From Rhodoplanes tepidamans (GTDB lineage: Bacteria > Pseudomonadota > Alphaproteobacteria > Rhizobiales > Xanthobacteraceae): DNA of 64,000 nt. Within the stretch, counting starts at the first letter, position 1, and each line of letters opens with the position of its first letter. Of the stretch, positions 8,448-17,252 are shown piece after piece. A program made the position numbers and the translations under genes. The stretch spans positions 62,001 through 126,000 of the forward strand of contig NZ_JAUSUJ010000019.1 of the NCBI RefSeq assembly GCF_030813915.1. Reading direction: 5' to 3'. The notes beneath the pieces were generated by a model, which was not told the DNA's origin, ran no database searches, and was given only the letters and a program-made list of their open reading frames with translations.

Positions 8448-9604
8448 GGCACGTTCCCCAGTACGCGGTCGCGGACGAGGTCCGCGAGCCGCTCGATGTC
8501 CTGGTCCGGGTGGGCGGGCGTGAAGGTCAGCCGCAGCCGTGCCGTCCCGGGCGGCACGGTCGGCGGCCGGATCGCCACCACCAGGAACCCCTCCTCGGCG
8601 AGCATGCGCGAGGCGGCGAGCGCCGCCTCGGCTTCGCCGACCAGCACCGGCACGATCGGGCTCTGCGGATCGGGGAGCCCGACGCGCCGGGTGAACAGCC
8701 GCGCCTTGTCGATCGGTGCCTCGGCGAGACGCGGATCCGCCTCGATCAGGTCGATCGCCGCGATCGCGGCGGCGACCACGGGCGGCGGCAGCCCGGTCGA
8801 GTAGACGAGGGTGCGGGCCCGGCTCTTCATCAGCTCGACGACCGGGCGCGAGGCGCACAGATAGCCGCCATAGGCGCCGATCGCCTTCGACAGCGTGCCC
8901 ATCTGCAGCGGCACGTCGGCGGGCTCGTCGAACGCGTAGGTGGAGCCGCGGCCGCCGGCCAGCACGCCGATGCCGTGGGCGTCGTCGGCCATCAGCCAGG
9001 TGTCGTGCTCCTTCGCGAGACGGCCGAGCGCCGGCAGCGGCGCCAGGTCGCCGTCCATCGAGAACACGCCGTCGGTGAGCAGCAGCGCGTTGCGGTGCGC
9101 GCCGCGATGCGCCGCCAGCAGCTCCCCGGCGTGGCCGACGTCGTTGTGGCGGAACACCTGCACGGTGGCGCCGCTCATCCGGCTGCCGGCCATGATGCAG
9201 GCATGCGCCCATTCGTCGACGACGATCAGGTCGCCCGGGCCGGCGAGCGCCGGAATCACGCCGGTGTTGGTGAGGTAGCCGGAGCCGAACACGCAGCACG
9301 CCTCGGCGCCCTTGAGGCGGGCGAGACGCTCCTCCAGCGCGCCGTAGAGCGGGTGGTTGCCGGTGACCAGCCGCGAGGCGCCGGAGCCGATGCCGTAGAG
9401 GTCGAGCGCCGCGTGCGCGGCGGCCAGCACGGCCGGATGATGCGACAGGTTCAGGTAGTCGTTGCAGGAGAAGGAGAGATAGCGCCGTCCGTCGCGCTCG
9501 ACCACGACGCCCGGCGCGCGGGCGGTGTGGACGAGGGTCCGCCGCAGGCTCTGCGCCGCGAGGGCGTCGAGCTTGGCGGTGGCGAAGGCGTCGAGAGATG
9601 TCAT
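8444..9604 (-). CDS. bioF: 8-amino-7-oxononanoate synthase
   Basis: This 386-residue PLP enzyme of the alpha-oxoamine synthase family condenses pimeloyl thioester with L-alanine in biotin synthesis. Visible are the N-terminal SFSCNDYLNLSHHP motif, the glycine-rich GSGASRLVTGNHPLY, the aspartate motif DDAHGIGVLA and the PLP-lysine segment QMGTLSKAIGAYGGY. A longer frame is open to 9844, but homology begins at the ATG at 9604 (MTSLDAF). The last four bases overlap bioD. Confidence 0.95.
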   Translation of the reverse strand: MTSLDAFATAKLDALAAQSLRRTLVHTARAPGVVVERDGRRYLSFSCNDYLNLSHHPAVLAAAHAALDLYGIGSGASRLVTGNHPLYGALEERLARLKGAEACCVFGSGYLTNTGVIPALAGPGDLIVVDEWAHACIMAGSRMSGATVQVFRHNDVGHAGELLAAHRGAHRNALLLTDGVFSMDGDLAPLPALGRLAKEHDTWLMADDAHGIGVLAGGRGSTYAFDEPADVPLQMGTLSKAIGAYGGYLCASRPVVELMKSRARTLVYSTGLPPPVVAAAIAAIDLIEADPRLAEAPIDKARLFTRRVGLPDPQSPIVPVLVGEAEAALAASRMLAEEGFLVVAIRPPTVPPGTARLRLTFTPAHPDQDIERLADLVRDRVLGNVP

Positions 9605-9632
9605 CGGGTCGGTACTGGGTCGCTGGCGTGAT

Positions 9633-9650
9633 GGCGAAACGGGTTTCGCC
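9633..9650. promoter_or_regulatory. Perfect palindrome between bioF and bioA
   Basis: GGCGAAAC and its exact complement GTTTCGCC flank a 2-base centre in the divergent bioF/bioA promoter region, 28 bp upstream of the bioF start. It is a plausible operator or 5' leader hairpin. It does not resemble the alphaproteobacterial BioR box (TTATMKATAA) as I know it. Confidence 0.4.
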
Positions 9651-9777
9651 CCGGGTGGCGGTGCGCTAGTGGGTGCGGTGCTTGGACCGTCGGCCGGGCG
9701 GGGCTGTCCCGTCGGTCGAACCGGCAGGGTGGCCGTCCGCGATGACAAGAGCAACCGACGATGGTGTGGGGCACGCC

Positions 9778-11091
9778 ATGCATGGCCCGCATGATGCTGC
9801 GCCGACGGGCGAATTGCGCCATGCCGGGTCCGCAGATCCGCCATCCTGGTTCACACGCGGTCGTGATCGGGTGTGGCTCCCCTATGCCCAGATGAAGACG
9901 GCGCCGCCGCCACTGCCGGTCGTGGCCACGAACGGCAGCCGCATCCGGCTCGCCGACGGGCGCGAGCTGGTCGACGGTGTCGCCTCGTGGTGGACGGCCT
10001 GCCACGGTTACAATCATCCGCATATGAGAATAGAGATCGCCCGTCAGCTGGAGACGATGCCGCATGTGATGCTGGGCGGGCTGCTGCACGAGCCGGCGGC
10101 GCGGCTGGCGGAGCGGCTCGCGGCGCTGCTGCCCGGCGATCTCGGTCGGGTGTTCTTCTCCGATTCGGGCTCGGTCGCCGTCGAGGTCGCCATGAAGATG
10201 GCGGTCCAGTACTGGATCAACAACGGCGTGCGCGGCCGGACGAAGTTCGTCGCGTTCCGGGGCGGCTATCACGGCGACACCACGGCCACCATGGCGGTGT
10301 GCGATCCGGACGAGGGCATGCACCGGCTGTTCAAGGGCCTGCTGCCCGAGCACCTGATCACCGACCTGCCGCGCGACGAGGCGACCACGGCGGCGCTCGA
10401 CCGGCTGCTCGGCGAGCGTGCCGACGCGATCGCCGGGATCCTGGTGGAGCCGCTGGTCCAGGGGGCCGGCGGCATGCTGTTCCACGACGCCGCGGTGCTG
10501 CGCCGCCTGCGCGCGCTCGCCGACCGCCACGGCACGCTGCTGATCTTCGACGAGGTGTTCACCGGCTTCGGCCGCACCGGATCCATGTTCGCCTGCGATG
10601 CGGCCGGCGTGGTGCCGGACATCGTCACCCTCGGCAAGGCGCTGTCGGGCGGCACCCTGCCGCTCGCCGCCACGGTGGCGAGCGAGCGCGTCTTCCGGGC
10701 CTTCTGGTCGGACGATCCCATGCAGGCGCTGATGCACGGGCCGACCTTCATGGGCAATGCGCTCGCCTGCGCCGCCGCCAATGCCTCGCTGGATCTCTTC
10801 GAGCGCGAGCCGCGGCTCGACCAGGTGAAGGCGATCGAGACGCAGATGACGGCCGGGCTGGCGCCGTGCCGCGGTCTCCCGAATGTCGTCGACGTGCGGG
10901 TGCGCGGTGCCATCGGAGTGGTCGAGCTGTCGACCATCGACATTCCCCGCCTCAAGGCGCGCTTCGTCGCCGAGGGCGTCTATGTCCGCCCGTTCGGACG
11001 GATCGTCTATCTCACGCCGGCCTTCACGATCGGCGCGGAGGATCTGGCCCGGCTCACCGGCGCCATCGTGACAGTGCTGAGCGAACCATGA
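9778..11091 (+). CDS. bioA: Adenosylmethionine-8-amino-7-oxononanoate aminotransferase
   Basis: This class III PLP aminotransferase of about 437 residues makes 7,8-diaminopelargonate. Family marks include the substrate segment DGVASWWTACHGYNHP, the glycine motif FRGGYHGDTTATM, the PLP aspartate in LLIFDEVFTGFGRTG and the Schiff-base lysine in VTLGKALSGG. The frame opens at 9673 and also has an ATG at 9742. I prefer 9778, although 20 or so residues still precede the conserved WLPYAQM stretch. It is divergent from bioF-bioD and overlaps panE by four bases (ATGA). Confidence 0.93.
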   Translation: MHGPHDAAPTGELRHAGSADPPSWFTRGRDRVWLPYAQMKTAPPPLPVVATNGSRIRLADGRELVDGVASWWTACHGYNHPHMRIEIARQLETMPHVMLGGLLHEPAARLAERLAALLPGDLGRVFFSDSGSVAVEVAMKMAVQYWINNGVRGRTKFVAFRGGYHGDTTATMAVCDPDEGMHRLFKGLLPEHLITDLPRDEATTAALDRLLGERADAIAGILVEPLVQGAGGMLFHDAAVLRRLRALADRHGTLLIFDEVFTGFGRTGSMFACDAAGVVPDIVTLGKALSGGTLPLAATVASERVFRAFWSDDPMQALMHGPTFMGNALACAAANASLDLFEREPRLDQVKAIETQMTAGLAPCRGLPNVVDVRVRGAIGVVELSTIDIPRLKARFVAEGVYVRPFGRIVYLTPAFTIGAEDLARLTGAIVTVLSEP

Positions 11092-11987
11092 CCGAGACTG
11101 CGTCCGGAACGCGCGTCGCCGTGATCGGCGGCGGCGCGATCGGCGGCCTGTTGGCCGCCCATCTCTGCGAGGCCGGGCACGCCGTGACCCTGTGCGTGCG
11201 CACGCCGTTCGAGCGGCTGGTGGTCGAGCGCGGCGGCCGGAGCGACACGGTTCCGGCCCGCATCGCCGCGACGCCCGGCGACGTGACGCCGGTGCCGTGG
11301 GTGCTGGTCACGGTGAAGTCGCAGGACACCGCGGCGGCCGGCCCGTGGCTCGCGGCGCTGTGCGGCCCCGGCACCACCGTGGTGGTGGTGCAGAACGGCA
11401 TCGGCCATGCCGAGCGGGTCGCGCCGTTCGTCGGCGGTGCGGCCGTGCTGCCGGCGCTGATCTATTCCGGGGTCGAGCGGGTCGCGGCCGGGCACATCCG
11501 CCTGCACACCGAGGGCCGAGTCACGGTGCCGGCCGGGCCGGTCGGCGAGGCCTTCGCGGCGCTGATGGCGGGCTCCGGCATCGCGGTCGCGCACGAGCCG
11601 GACTTCGTCACCGCGCTGTGGCGCAAGGTGCTGACCAATGTGGCGGCCAACCCGATCACCGCGCTGACGCTGCGCCGCATCGGCATCTTCCAGGACGACG
11701 AGGTGGCGGCGCTGGGCGAGACGCTGATCGCCGAGGCCGTCGCGGTCGGGCAGGCGGAGGGCGCGAAGATCGGCGCGGACGACGTCGCCCACACGCTCCA
11801 TCTGCACCGCACCTACAATCCGTCGACCGGCACCTCGATGCTGTACGACCGGCTCGCCGGCCGGCCGATGGAGCACGAGTTCATCACCGGCGCGGTGGTG
11901 CGCACGGCGGAGCGGCACGGCATCGCGGTGCCGTTCAACCGCGCGATCCTGACGCTGCTCAGGGCCCTCGATGCGGGACGGCCGTGA
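11088..11987 (+). CDS. panE: 2-dehydropantoate 2-reductase (ketopantoate reductase-like)
   Basis: This 299-residue NADP-dependent reductase has an N-terminal Rossmann motif (VAVIGGGAIGGLLAAHL) and the family stretch LVTVKSQDTAAA. The C-terminal helical domain carries the catalytic lysine region LWRKVLTNVAANPITAL and the NPSTGTSMLYD substrate loop. In the pantothenate pathway it would reduce ketopantoate to pantoate. It is coupled to bioA by an ATGA overlap, which puts coenzyme A and biotin steps in one transcript. The 3' end overlaps the convergent GNAT-like gene by 29 bp. Members of this family sometimes act on other 2-keto acids. Confidence 0.87.
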   Translation: MTETASGTRVAVIGGGAIGGLLAAHLCEAGHAVTLCVRTPFERLVVERGGRSDTVPARIAATPGDVTPVPWVLVTVKSQDTAAAGPWLAALCGPGTTVVVVQNGIGHAERVAPFVGGAAVLPALIYSGVERVAAGHIRLHTEGRVTVPAGPVGEAFAALMAGSGIAVAHEPDFVTALWRKVLTNVAANPITALTLRRIGIFQDDEVAALGETLIAEAVAVGQAEGAKIGADDVAHTLHLHRTYNPSTGTSMLYDRLAGRPMEHEFITGAVVRTAERHGIAVPFNRAILTLLRALDAGRP

Positions 11988-13140
11988 GGCCGCCGATCAG
12001 CTCGCTCCAGGATTCGCCGGCCAGTCCGGTCAGCATGGCGTCGCCGCGCGCGATGGCGTCGAGCACCTCCGGGTCGCGCGAATGCACCGTGGTGGCGCCG
12101 CGGTGCAGGATGACGCTGTTGGCGTAGAGCAGCGCCTCCATGATCGCCGGGTCGCTGCGCCCGACCAGGGCGGCGGCGCCGTGCGCATCGGCGTCGCGGA
12201 TCAGGCTGGCGACCACGGCGTCGGCGCCGCCGTCGCGCGCCAGCACCTGCAGCACATGGGCGAGGCCGTTGCGGCGGACGTGATAGACGAAGGCGCCGGC
12301 CGGCCCGGCGCGGTCGCTCACCACGGCGCCGACGAGCTCGCCGTAGGCCGGCAGGTGGGCCGCGTGGGCGAGCCGGCTGTCGAGCTGCGCCGCCGTCCAG
12401 GCCGGCGCCAGCGCGAAGCGCCGTACCAGCGCGGCGATCGCCGGTGCCAGCGCGGCGCGGTCGACTGGCGTCGTCACCACGCCGGCGGGTGCCGGCGGCA
12501 GCGCCCAGAAGACGCCGTCGACGCGGCGCGACACCAGCCGGTCGAGCCCGGAGGCGAGCGGGCTCAGCAGGGCGGCGCGCCGCCAGTGCGTCGCGGCGAG
12601 CGCCACGGCGGCGGCGGCCGGGCGCAGCAGGCGCACCCATTTCATGCTGTAGGCGGCGACCGACCGGCCGCCGAGGCGCGACCACAGCTTGCGCGACAGC
12701 GGGCTCGACGTCTCGCTGAACGACAGATCTTGCGGCCCGCCGACGAAGGAGCGCAGCAGCCGGGCGCCGGCGAGGTGATCGTGCGCCGGGTCGGCGACCA
12801 TCAGGCTGCAGGCGTGGGCGGCCCGGATCGACCGGCCGTTCACGACCATCGGCTGCGCCAGCGAGCCGATGAAGCCGGTGACGTCGCCGGCCGCGGTGGC
12901 GTGGACGAGCGACGGCGACGCCGGATCGTGATCCGGGCCGTCGAGAAAGAGGCGCTGGAGATAGGCGGCGACGATCTCGGTCGGCACGGCGTCGCCGGCC
13001 CGGAACGTCGACTTGAACAGCCGCGCCACCGCCGGCACGTCGGCCGCCGCGAGCGCACGGATCGCGGTGCGCGCCGCCTGCACGGCCGGGGCGGGAAGAT
13101 CGGTCGCCCGGCGCACCGGGGAGGACAGGGCCGTTCTCAT
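11959..13140 (-). CDS. GNAT-like acyltransferase, divergent from asnB cassette
   Basis: This is a 393-residue soluble protein. The first half reads like a GNAT N-acetyltransferase (AIRALAAADVPAVARLFKSTF, then strands and a VADPAHDHLAGARLLRSF segment similar to the acyl-CoA binding turn). The second half (AYGELVGAVVSDRAGPAGAFVYHVRR) could be a second, degenerate GNAT fold. I cannot assign a substrate. It faces away from the asnB-ACP-ligase-synthetase cassette across a shared 303-bp promoter region, so it may serve that pathway, for example as acceptor-side acyltransferase; this is inference. It overlaps panE tail to tail. Confidence 0.7.
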   Translation of the reverse strand: MRTALSSPVRRATDLPAPAVQAARTAIRALAAADVPAVARLFKSTFRAGDAVPTEIVAAYLQRLFLDGPDHDPASPSLVHATAAGDVTGFIGSLAQPMVVNGRSIRAAHACSLMVADPAHDHLAGARLLRSFVGGPQDLSFSETSSPLSRKLWSRLGGRSVAAYSMKWVRLLRPAAAAVALAATHWRRAALLSPLASGLDRLVSRRVDGVFWALPPAPAGVVTTPVDRAALAPAIAALVRRFALAPAWTAAQLDSRLAHAAHLPAYGELVGAVVSDRAGPAGAFVYHVRRNGLAHVLQVLARDGGADAVVASLIRDADAHGAAALVGRSDPAIMEALLYANSVILHRGATTVHSRDPEVLDAIARGDAMLTGLAGESWSELIGGLTAVPHRGP

Positions 13141-13443
13141 GCTTCACGCGCTCGCGGACATCCGGCGCCGCCGTATTCCGGCGCACGGCCGGTCGAACCC
13201 GGCGGCGCCGCACCGGAACCAAATACCAGATCGCGGCCGGCCGGGGCGGCCGGTGTAGCCGATTTGTCCGGAGAAGGTTATCACGGTCGGCGAAACGACG
13301 GCATGCGCCCCGGTCGGCATCTCCGCAGCCGGAGGTTTAAGGTTAACCCTCGAAACGCGCTGAATTAGACCGTCTGGTGACATACGGTCCGTGACGCAGG
13401 CGCCCCCGGACGCGCCGCGTCGCCCAGCGAAGGAACCGTCCCC
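13141..13443. promoter_or_regulatory. Divergent promoter region of the asnB cassette
   Basis: This 303-bp spacer contains no likely gene. The right part is AT-richer and has TTTAAGGTTAACC around 13335 and a GACCGT/ACGGTC inverted pair just downstream. A promoter for the asnB cassette is expected there and one for the GNAT-like gene further left. No motif can be named with certainty. Confidence 0.4.
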
Positions 13444-15429
13444 TTGTGCGGATTCGCCGGATATCTCGGACATGCCGATGCACCGCAGCCGCCGCGGCGG
13501 CTGCTCGCGCGGATGATCGACGCGGTGGCGCATCGCGGGCCGGACGCGAAGGGATTTCATGTCGAGGACGGCGTCGGGCTCGCCCATGCGCGCCTGAGCA
13601 TCCTGGATCTCGACGGCGGCGCCCAGCCGATGGCGGACGTCGACGGCGACCTCGTGATCAGCTTCAACGGGGAAATCTTCAACTATGTCGAGCTGCGTGC
13701 CGAGCTCCTGGCGCGCGGCGGCCGTTTCCGCACCGCCTCCGACACCGAGGTGATCCTCGAGGCGTATCGGGCCTGGGGCCCGGACTGCGTGGAGAAGCTC
13801 AACGGCGACTTCGCCTTCGCCCTGTGGGACCGGCGCCGCCGCCGGCTGATGCTGGCGCGCGACCGCGTCGGCGTGCGGCCGCTGTTCTACACGGCGCGTC
13901 CCGACGCGCTGTGGTTCGGCTCCGAGATCAAGGCGCTGCTCGCCGTGCCGGGCATCGACGCCGCGATCGACCCGGTCGCGCTCGACCAGGTGCTGACGCT
14001 GTGGGCTCCGCTGGCGCCGCGCACGATCTTCGCCGGCATCGACGAGCTGCCGCCCGGCCACGTGCTGCTCGCCGACCGCGACGGCGTCACGCTGCGGCCG
14101 TACTGGCGGCTGGAGTTTCCCGACGCCGACGACCACGCGGCGCTCGACCGCCGCGATCCGCGCGAGATCGCCGCCGAGCTGCGCGCGCTGCTCGACGACG
14201 CCACCCGCATCCGGCTGCGCGCCGACGTGCCGGTCGGCGCCTATCTGTCCGGTGGCCTCGACTCGGCGATCGTCACGGCGCTGATGAAGCGCCACGCGCC
14301 CGACCGCCTGGAGACCTTCTCGGTGGCCTTCGAGGACGCGGCGTTCGACGAGCGGCCGTTCCAGGAGACGATGGCGGCGGCGCTCGGCACCGCGCATCAC
14401 GTCGTGACCTGCGCGACCGCCGATATCGGCGAAGTGTTTCCCGCGGTCGTCGGCCATGCCGAGCGGCCGATGGTGCGCACCGGCCCGGCGCCGCTCTACG
14501 CGCTGTCGCGCCACGTACGCGAGCAGGGGCTCAAGGTGGTGCTCACCGGCGAGGGCGCCGACGAGATGTTCGCCGGCTACGACCTGTTCAAGGAGGCGAA
14601 GCTGCGCCGCTTCTGCGCCGCGCAGCCCGGCTCGCGGCGCCGGCCGCTGCTGCTGCAGCGCCTCTATCCGTACCTGCCGCAGCTCAAGGCGCAGTCGCAG
14701 CGCTATCGCGAGGCGTTCTTCCTCGGCACCGCCGACGATCTCGCCGACCCGCTGTTCTCGCATCTGCCGCGGGTGCGCACGCTGCGGGGGCTCGAGCAGT
14801 TCTACGCCGGCGACCTGCGCGCCGCGCTGGCCGGCCACGACGCGCTCGCCGCGCTGCGCGACCGGCTGCCGCCGGAGTTCGCGCGCTGGCACCCGCTGTC
14901 GCAGGCCCAGTATCTCGAGACGACGGTGCTGCTGCCCGGCTTCATCCTGTCGTCGCAGGGCGACCGGGTGTCGATGGCGCACGCGGTCGAGGGCCGCTAC
15001 CCGTTCCTCGATCCGCGGGTGATCGACTTCGCCACCCGGCTGCCGCCGCATCTCAAGCTGAAGGTGCTGCGCGAGAAGCACATCCTGCGCGAGGCGACGG
15101 CCGACCTGCTGCCCGCCGCGATCGCCACCCGGCCGAAGCAGCCCTACCGGGCGCCGGAGAGCGCCGCCGTCCTGCGGCCGCGCGCGGCCTGCGTCGACAC
15201 GGCGCTGGCGCCGGCGGCGCTCGCCGCGGCGGGGCTGTTCGACGCCGGCGCGGTCGCGAAGCTCGTCCGCAAATGCGAGACGGCGCCGGCGCCGGGCGCC
15301 CGCGACAACGCCGCGCTGATCGGCATCCTCTCCACCCAGATTCTCCACGGCCGCTTCGTGCGACGGGCGGCCGCCGATTCATCTTCCGCAACAGACCGGG
15401 CCAGAGTCCATGCCGTCCTCCCGCCGTGA
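13444..15429 (+). CDS. Glutamine-dependent asparagine synthetase-family amidotransferase
   Basis: This 661-residue class II glutamine amidotransferase is of the AsnB type. The start is TTG, which places the catalytic cysteine at residue 2 (MCGFAGYLG). The glutaminase domain shows RGPDAKG and SFNGEIFNYVEL. The synthetase domain has the PP-loop YLSGGLDSAIV and the VLTGEGADEMFAGYD motif. It can hydrolyse glutamine and transfer ammonia to an adenylated carboxylate. It overlaps the ACP gene by 20 bp and leads a cassette with an AMP ligase and an NAD-synthase-like enzyme. Together with that context, the long C-terminal part suggests a specialised amidotransferase rather than housekeeping asparagine synthesis. 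Similar enzymes occur in polysaccharide and exosortase loci. Confidence 0.88.
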   Translation: MCGFAGYLGHADAPQPPRRLLARMIDAVAHRGPDAKGFHVEDGVGLAHARLSILDLDGGAQPMADVDGDLVISFNGEIFNYVELRAELLARGGRFRTASDTEVILEAYRAWGPDCVEKLNGDFAFALWDRRRRRLMLARDRVGVRPLFYTARPDALWFGSEIKALLAVPGIDAAIDPVALDQVLTLWAPLAPRTIFAGIDELPPGHVLLADRDGVTLRPYWRLEFPDADDHAALDRRDPREIAAELRALLDDATRIRLRADVPVGAYLSGGLDSAIVTALMKRHAPDRLETFSVAFEDAAFDERPFQETMAAALGTAHHVVTCATADIGEVFPAVVGHAERPMVRTGPAPLYALSRHVREQGLKVVLTGEGADEMFAGYDLFKEAKLRRFCAAQPGSRRRPLLLQRLYPYLPQLKAQSQRYREAFFLGTADDLADPLFSHLPRVRTLRGLEQFYAGDLRAALAGHDALAALRDRLPPEFARWHPLSQAQYLETTVLLPGFILSSQGDRVSMAHAVEGRYPFLDPRVIDFATRLPPHLKLKVLREKHILREATADLLPAAIATRPKQPYRAPESAAVLRPRAACVDTALAPAALAAAGLFDAGAVAKLVRKCETAPAPGARDNAALIGILSTQILHGRFVRRAAADSSSATDRARVHAVLPP

Positions 15430-15676
15430 CAAGATCCGTGATTTCATCCGCGACAATTTCCTGTTCCGCGAAGACCTGGAGGCGATCGCCGACGGCGACT
15501 CGCTGCTCGATCTCGGGCTGATCGACTCGACCGGCATCCTCGAGCTCGTCGCCTTCCTCGAGCAGGACTTCGGGCTGGCGATCGCCGACGCCGACATCGT
15601 CCCGGAGAATCTCGACTCGATCGACCGCATCGCGGCCTTCGTCGAGGTGAAGCTCGCCACGGCGCGCGCGGCCTGA
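15410..15676 (+). CDS. Stand-alone acyl carrier protein
   Basis: This 88-residue carrier protein has the typical four-helix pattern and the phosphopantetheine attachment serine in LGLIDSTGILELVAFLE, at about residue 42. It is not the fatty acid synthase AcpP: it sits inside the asnB cassette and its helix II sequence is different. Its start lies 20 bp inside the asnB frame, which indicates translational coupling. Its likely role is to hold the carboxylate activated by the ligase encoded 31 bp downstream. It needs a phosphopantetheinyl transferase from elsewhere. Confidence 0.88.
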   Translation: MPSSRRDKIRDFIRDNFLFREDLEAIADGDSLLDLGLIDSTGILELVAFLEQDFGLAIADADIVPENLDSIDRIAAFVEVKLATARAA

Positions 15677-15707
15677 CCGGGGCCTGACAGCACAGCGGGA
15701 CACATCC

Positions 15708-17252
15708 ATGCGGGTCGAGACCTTCCTGAGCGCGAGCGCCGCCCGGCGGCCCGACAAGGTCGCGCTGGTCGCCGGCGAGCGGCGGCTGACCTGGCGGGAT
15801 CTCGACCGCGCCTCCGACCGGCTCGCCGGCGCGCTGGCGGCGCACGGCATCCGGCGCGGCGACCGCGTCGTCGTGTTCATGGACAACTGCGCCGAGGCCG
15901 TGGTCGCGATCTTCGCGATCCTCAAGGCCGGCGGCGTGTTCAGCCCGATCCACCCGTCGACCAAGGCCGACAAGCTCGCCTACGTGCTGAACAACTGCCG
16001 GGCCGCCGGGCTGGTCACGCTCGGCCGGCTCGCCCGCGTCGCCGCGGCCGCGCTGGCGCAGGCGCCGGCCGTCGGGACCGTGATGGTGGCCGAGCCGCGC
16101 GACGGCGCGCCGCCGTCCTGGCTGCGCTACGATGCGGCGCTGTCGGCCGACGCGGCGCCGCCGCCCGCACCGGGCATCGCCCTCGACCTCGCCATGCTGA
16201 TCTACACCTCGGGCACCACCGGCAGGCCCAAGGGCGTGATGATGACCCACCAGAACATGCTGGCGGCGGCGGGCGCGGTCGCCGCCTGCATCGACAGCCG
16301 CGAGGACGACGTGATCCTCAGCGTGCTGCCGCTGTCGTTCAATTACGGGCTCTATCAGGTGTTCCTGGCGGCGCGCTCCGGCGCCACGCTGGTGCTGGAG
16401 AAGTCGTTCGCCTTCCCGCAGGCCGTGGTGCAGCGGATCGCGGCGGAGCGGGCCACCGTCTTCCCGCTGGTGCCGACCATCGCGGCGCTGCTCCTGCAGC
16501 TGAAGGATCTGAAGACCGGCGACCTGCCGACGCTGCGCACCTTCACCAACACGGCGGCGGCGCTGCCGATCGGCCATATCCTGCGGCTGCGCACCCTGTT
16601 CCCGGCGGCGCGGCTGCATTCCATGTACGGGCTCACCGAGTGCAAGCGCTGCACCTGGCTGCCGCCCGACGAGCTGATGCGCCGGCCCGACTCGGTCGGC
16701 GTCGCGCTGCCCGGCACCGAGGTGTGGGTGGCCGACGAGACCGGCGCGCCGCTGCCGCCCGGCGAGGTCGGCGAGCTGGTGGTGCGCGGGCCGCACGTGA
16801 TGCAGGGCTACTGGGACGATCCCGCCGCGACCGCCAGGGCGCTGCGGCCGGGGCCGTATCCGTGGGAGCGGGTGCTGCACACCGGCGACCTGTTCCGGGC
16901 CGACGCCGAGGGCTTTTTCTACTTCGTCGCCCGCAAGGACGACATCATCAAGTCGCGCGGCGAGAAGGTGAGCCCGCAGGAGGTCGAGCGGGCGCTGCAT
17001 GCGCTGCCCGGCGTGCGCGAGGCCGCGGTGCTCGGCGTCGACGATCCGATCCTCGGCCAGGCCGTGAAGGCGATCGTGGTCGCCGCGCCGGGCGCGCTGA
17101 CGGCCCAGGACGTGATCCGCCACTGCGCCCGCGTGCTCGAGGACGTGATGGTGCCGAAGCACGTCGAGTTCCGCGACGCGCTGCCGAAGCTCGACAACGG
17201 AAAGATCGACCGCCGCGCGCTCGCGGCCCCGCTCATGGACGCCGCCGAATGA
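15708..17252 (+). CDS. AMP-forming acyl/aminoacyl ligase
   Basis: This 514-residue adenylate-forming enzyme of the ANL superfamily contains the P-loop motif MLIYTSGTTGRPKGVMMTH (about residue 163 on), the A5 region SMYGLTECKR, the A7 aspartate in LHTGDLF and the A10 lysine in KLDNGKIDRRAL. It probably adenylates a carboxylic acid and loads it on the ACP encoded just upstream. The substrate cannot be read from sequence. The stop overlaps the next gene by ATGA. Comparable ligases accompany asparagine-synthetase-like and ACP genes in exosortase-associated loci, but no exosortase is seen here. Confidence 0.85.
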   Translation: MRVETFLSASAARRPDKVALVAGERRLTWRDLDRASDRLAGALAAHGIRRGDRVVVFMDNCAEAVVAIFAILKAGGVFSPIHPSTKADKLAYVLNNCRAAGLVTLGRLARVAAAALAQAPAVGTVMVAEPRDGAPPSWLRYDAALSADAAPPPAPGIALDLAMLIYTSGTTGRPKGVMMTHQNMLAAAGAVAACIDSREDDVILSVLPLSFNYGLYQVFLAARSGATLVLEKSFAFPQAVVQRIAAERATVFPLVPTIAALLLQLKDLKTGDLPTLRTFTNTAAALPIGHILRLRTLFPAARLHSMYGLTECKRCTWLPPDELMRRPDSVGVALPGTEVWVADETGAPLPPGEVGELVVRGPHVMQGYWDDPAATARALRPGPYPWERVLHTGDLFRADAEGFFYFVARKDDIIKSRGEKVSPQEVERALHALPGVREAAVLGVDDPILGQAVKAIVVAAPGALTAQDVIRHCARVLEDVMVPKHVEFRDALPKLDNGKIDRRALAAPLMDAAE

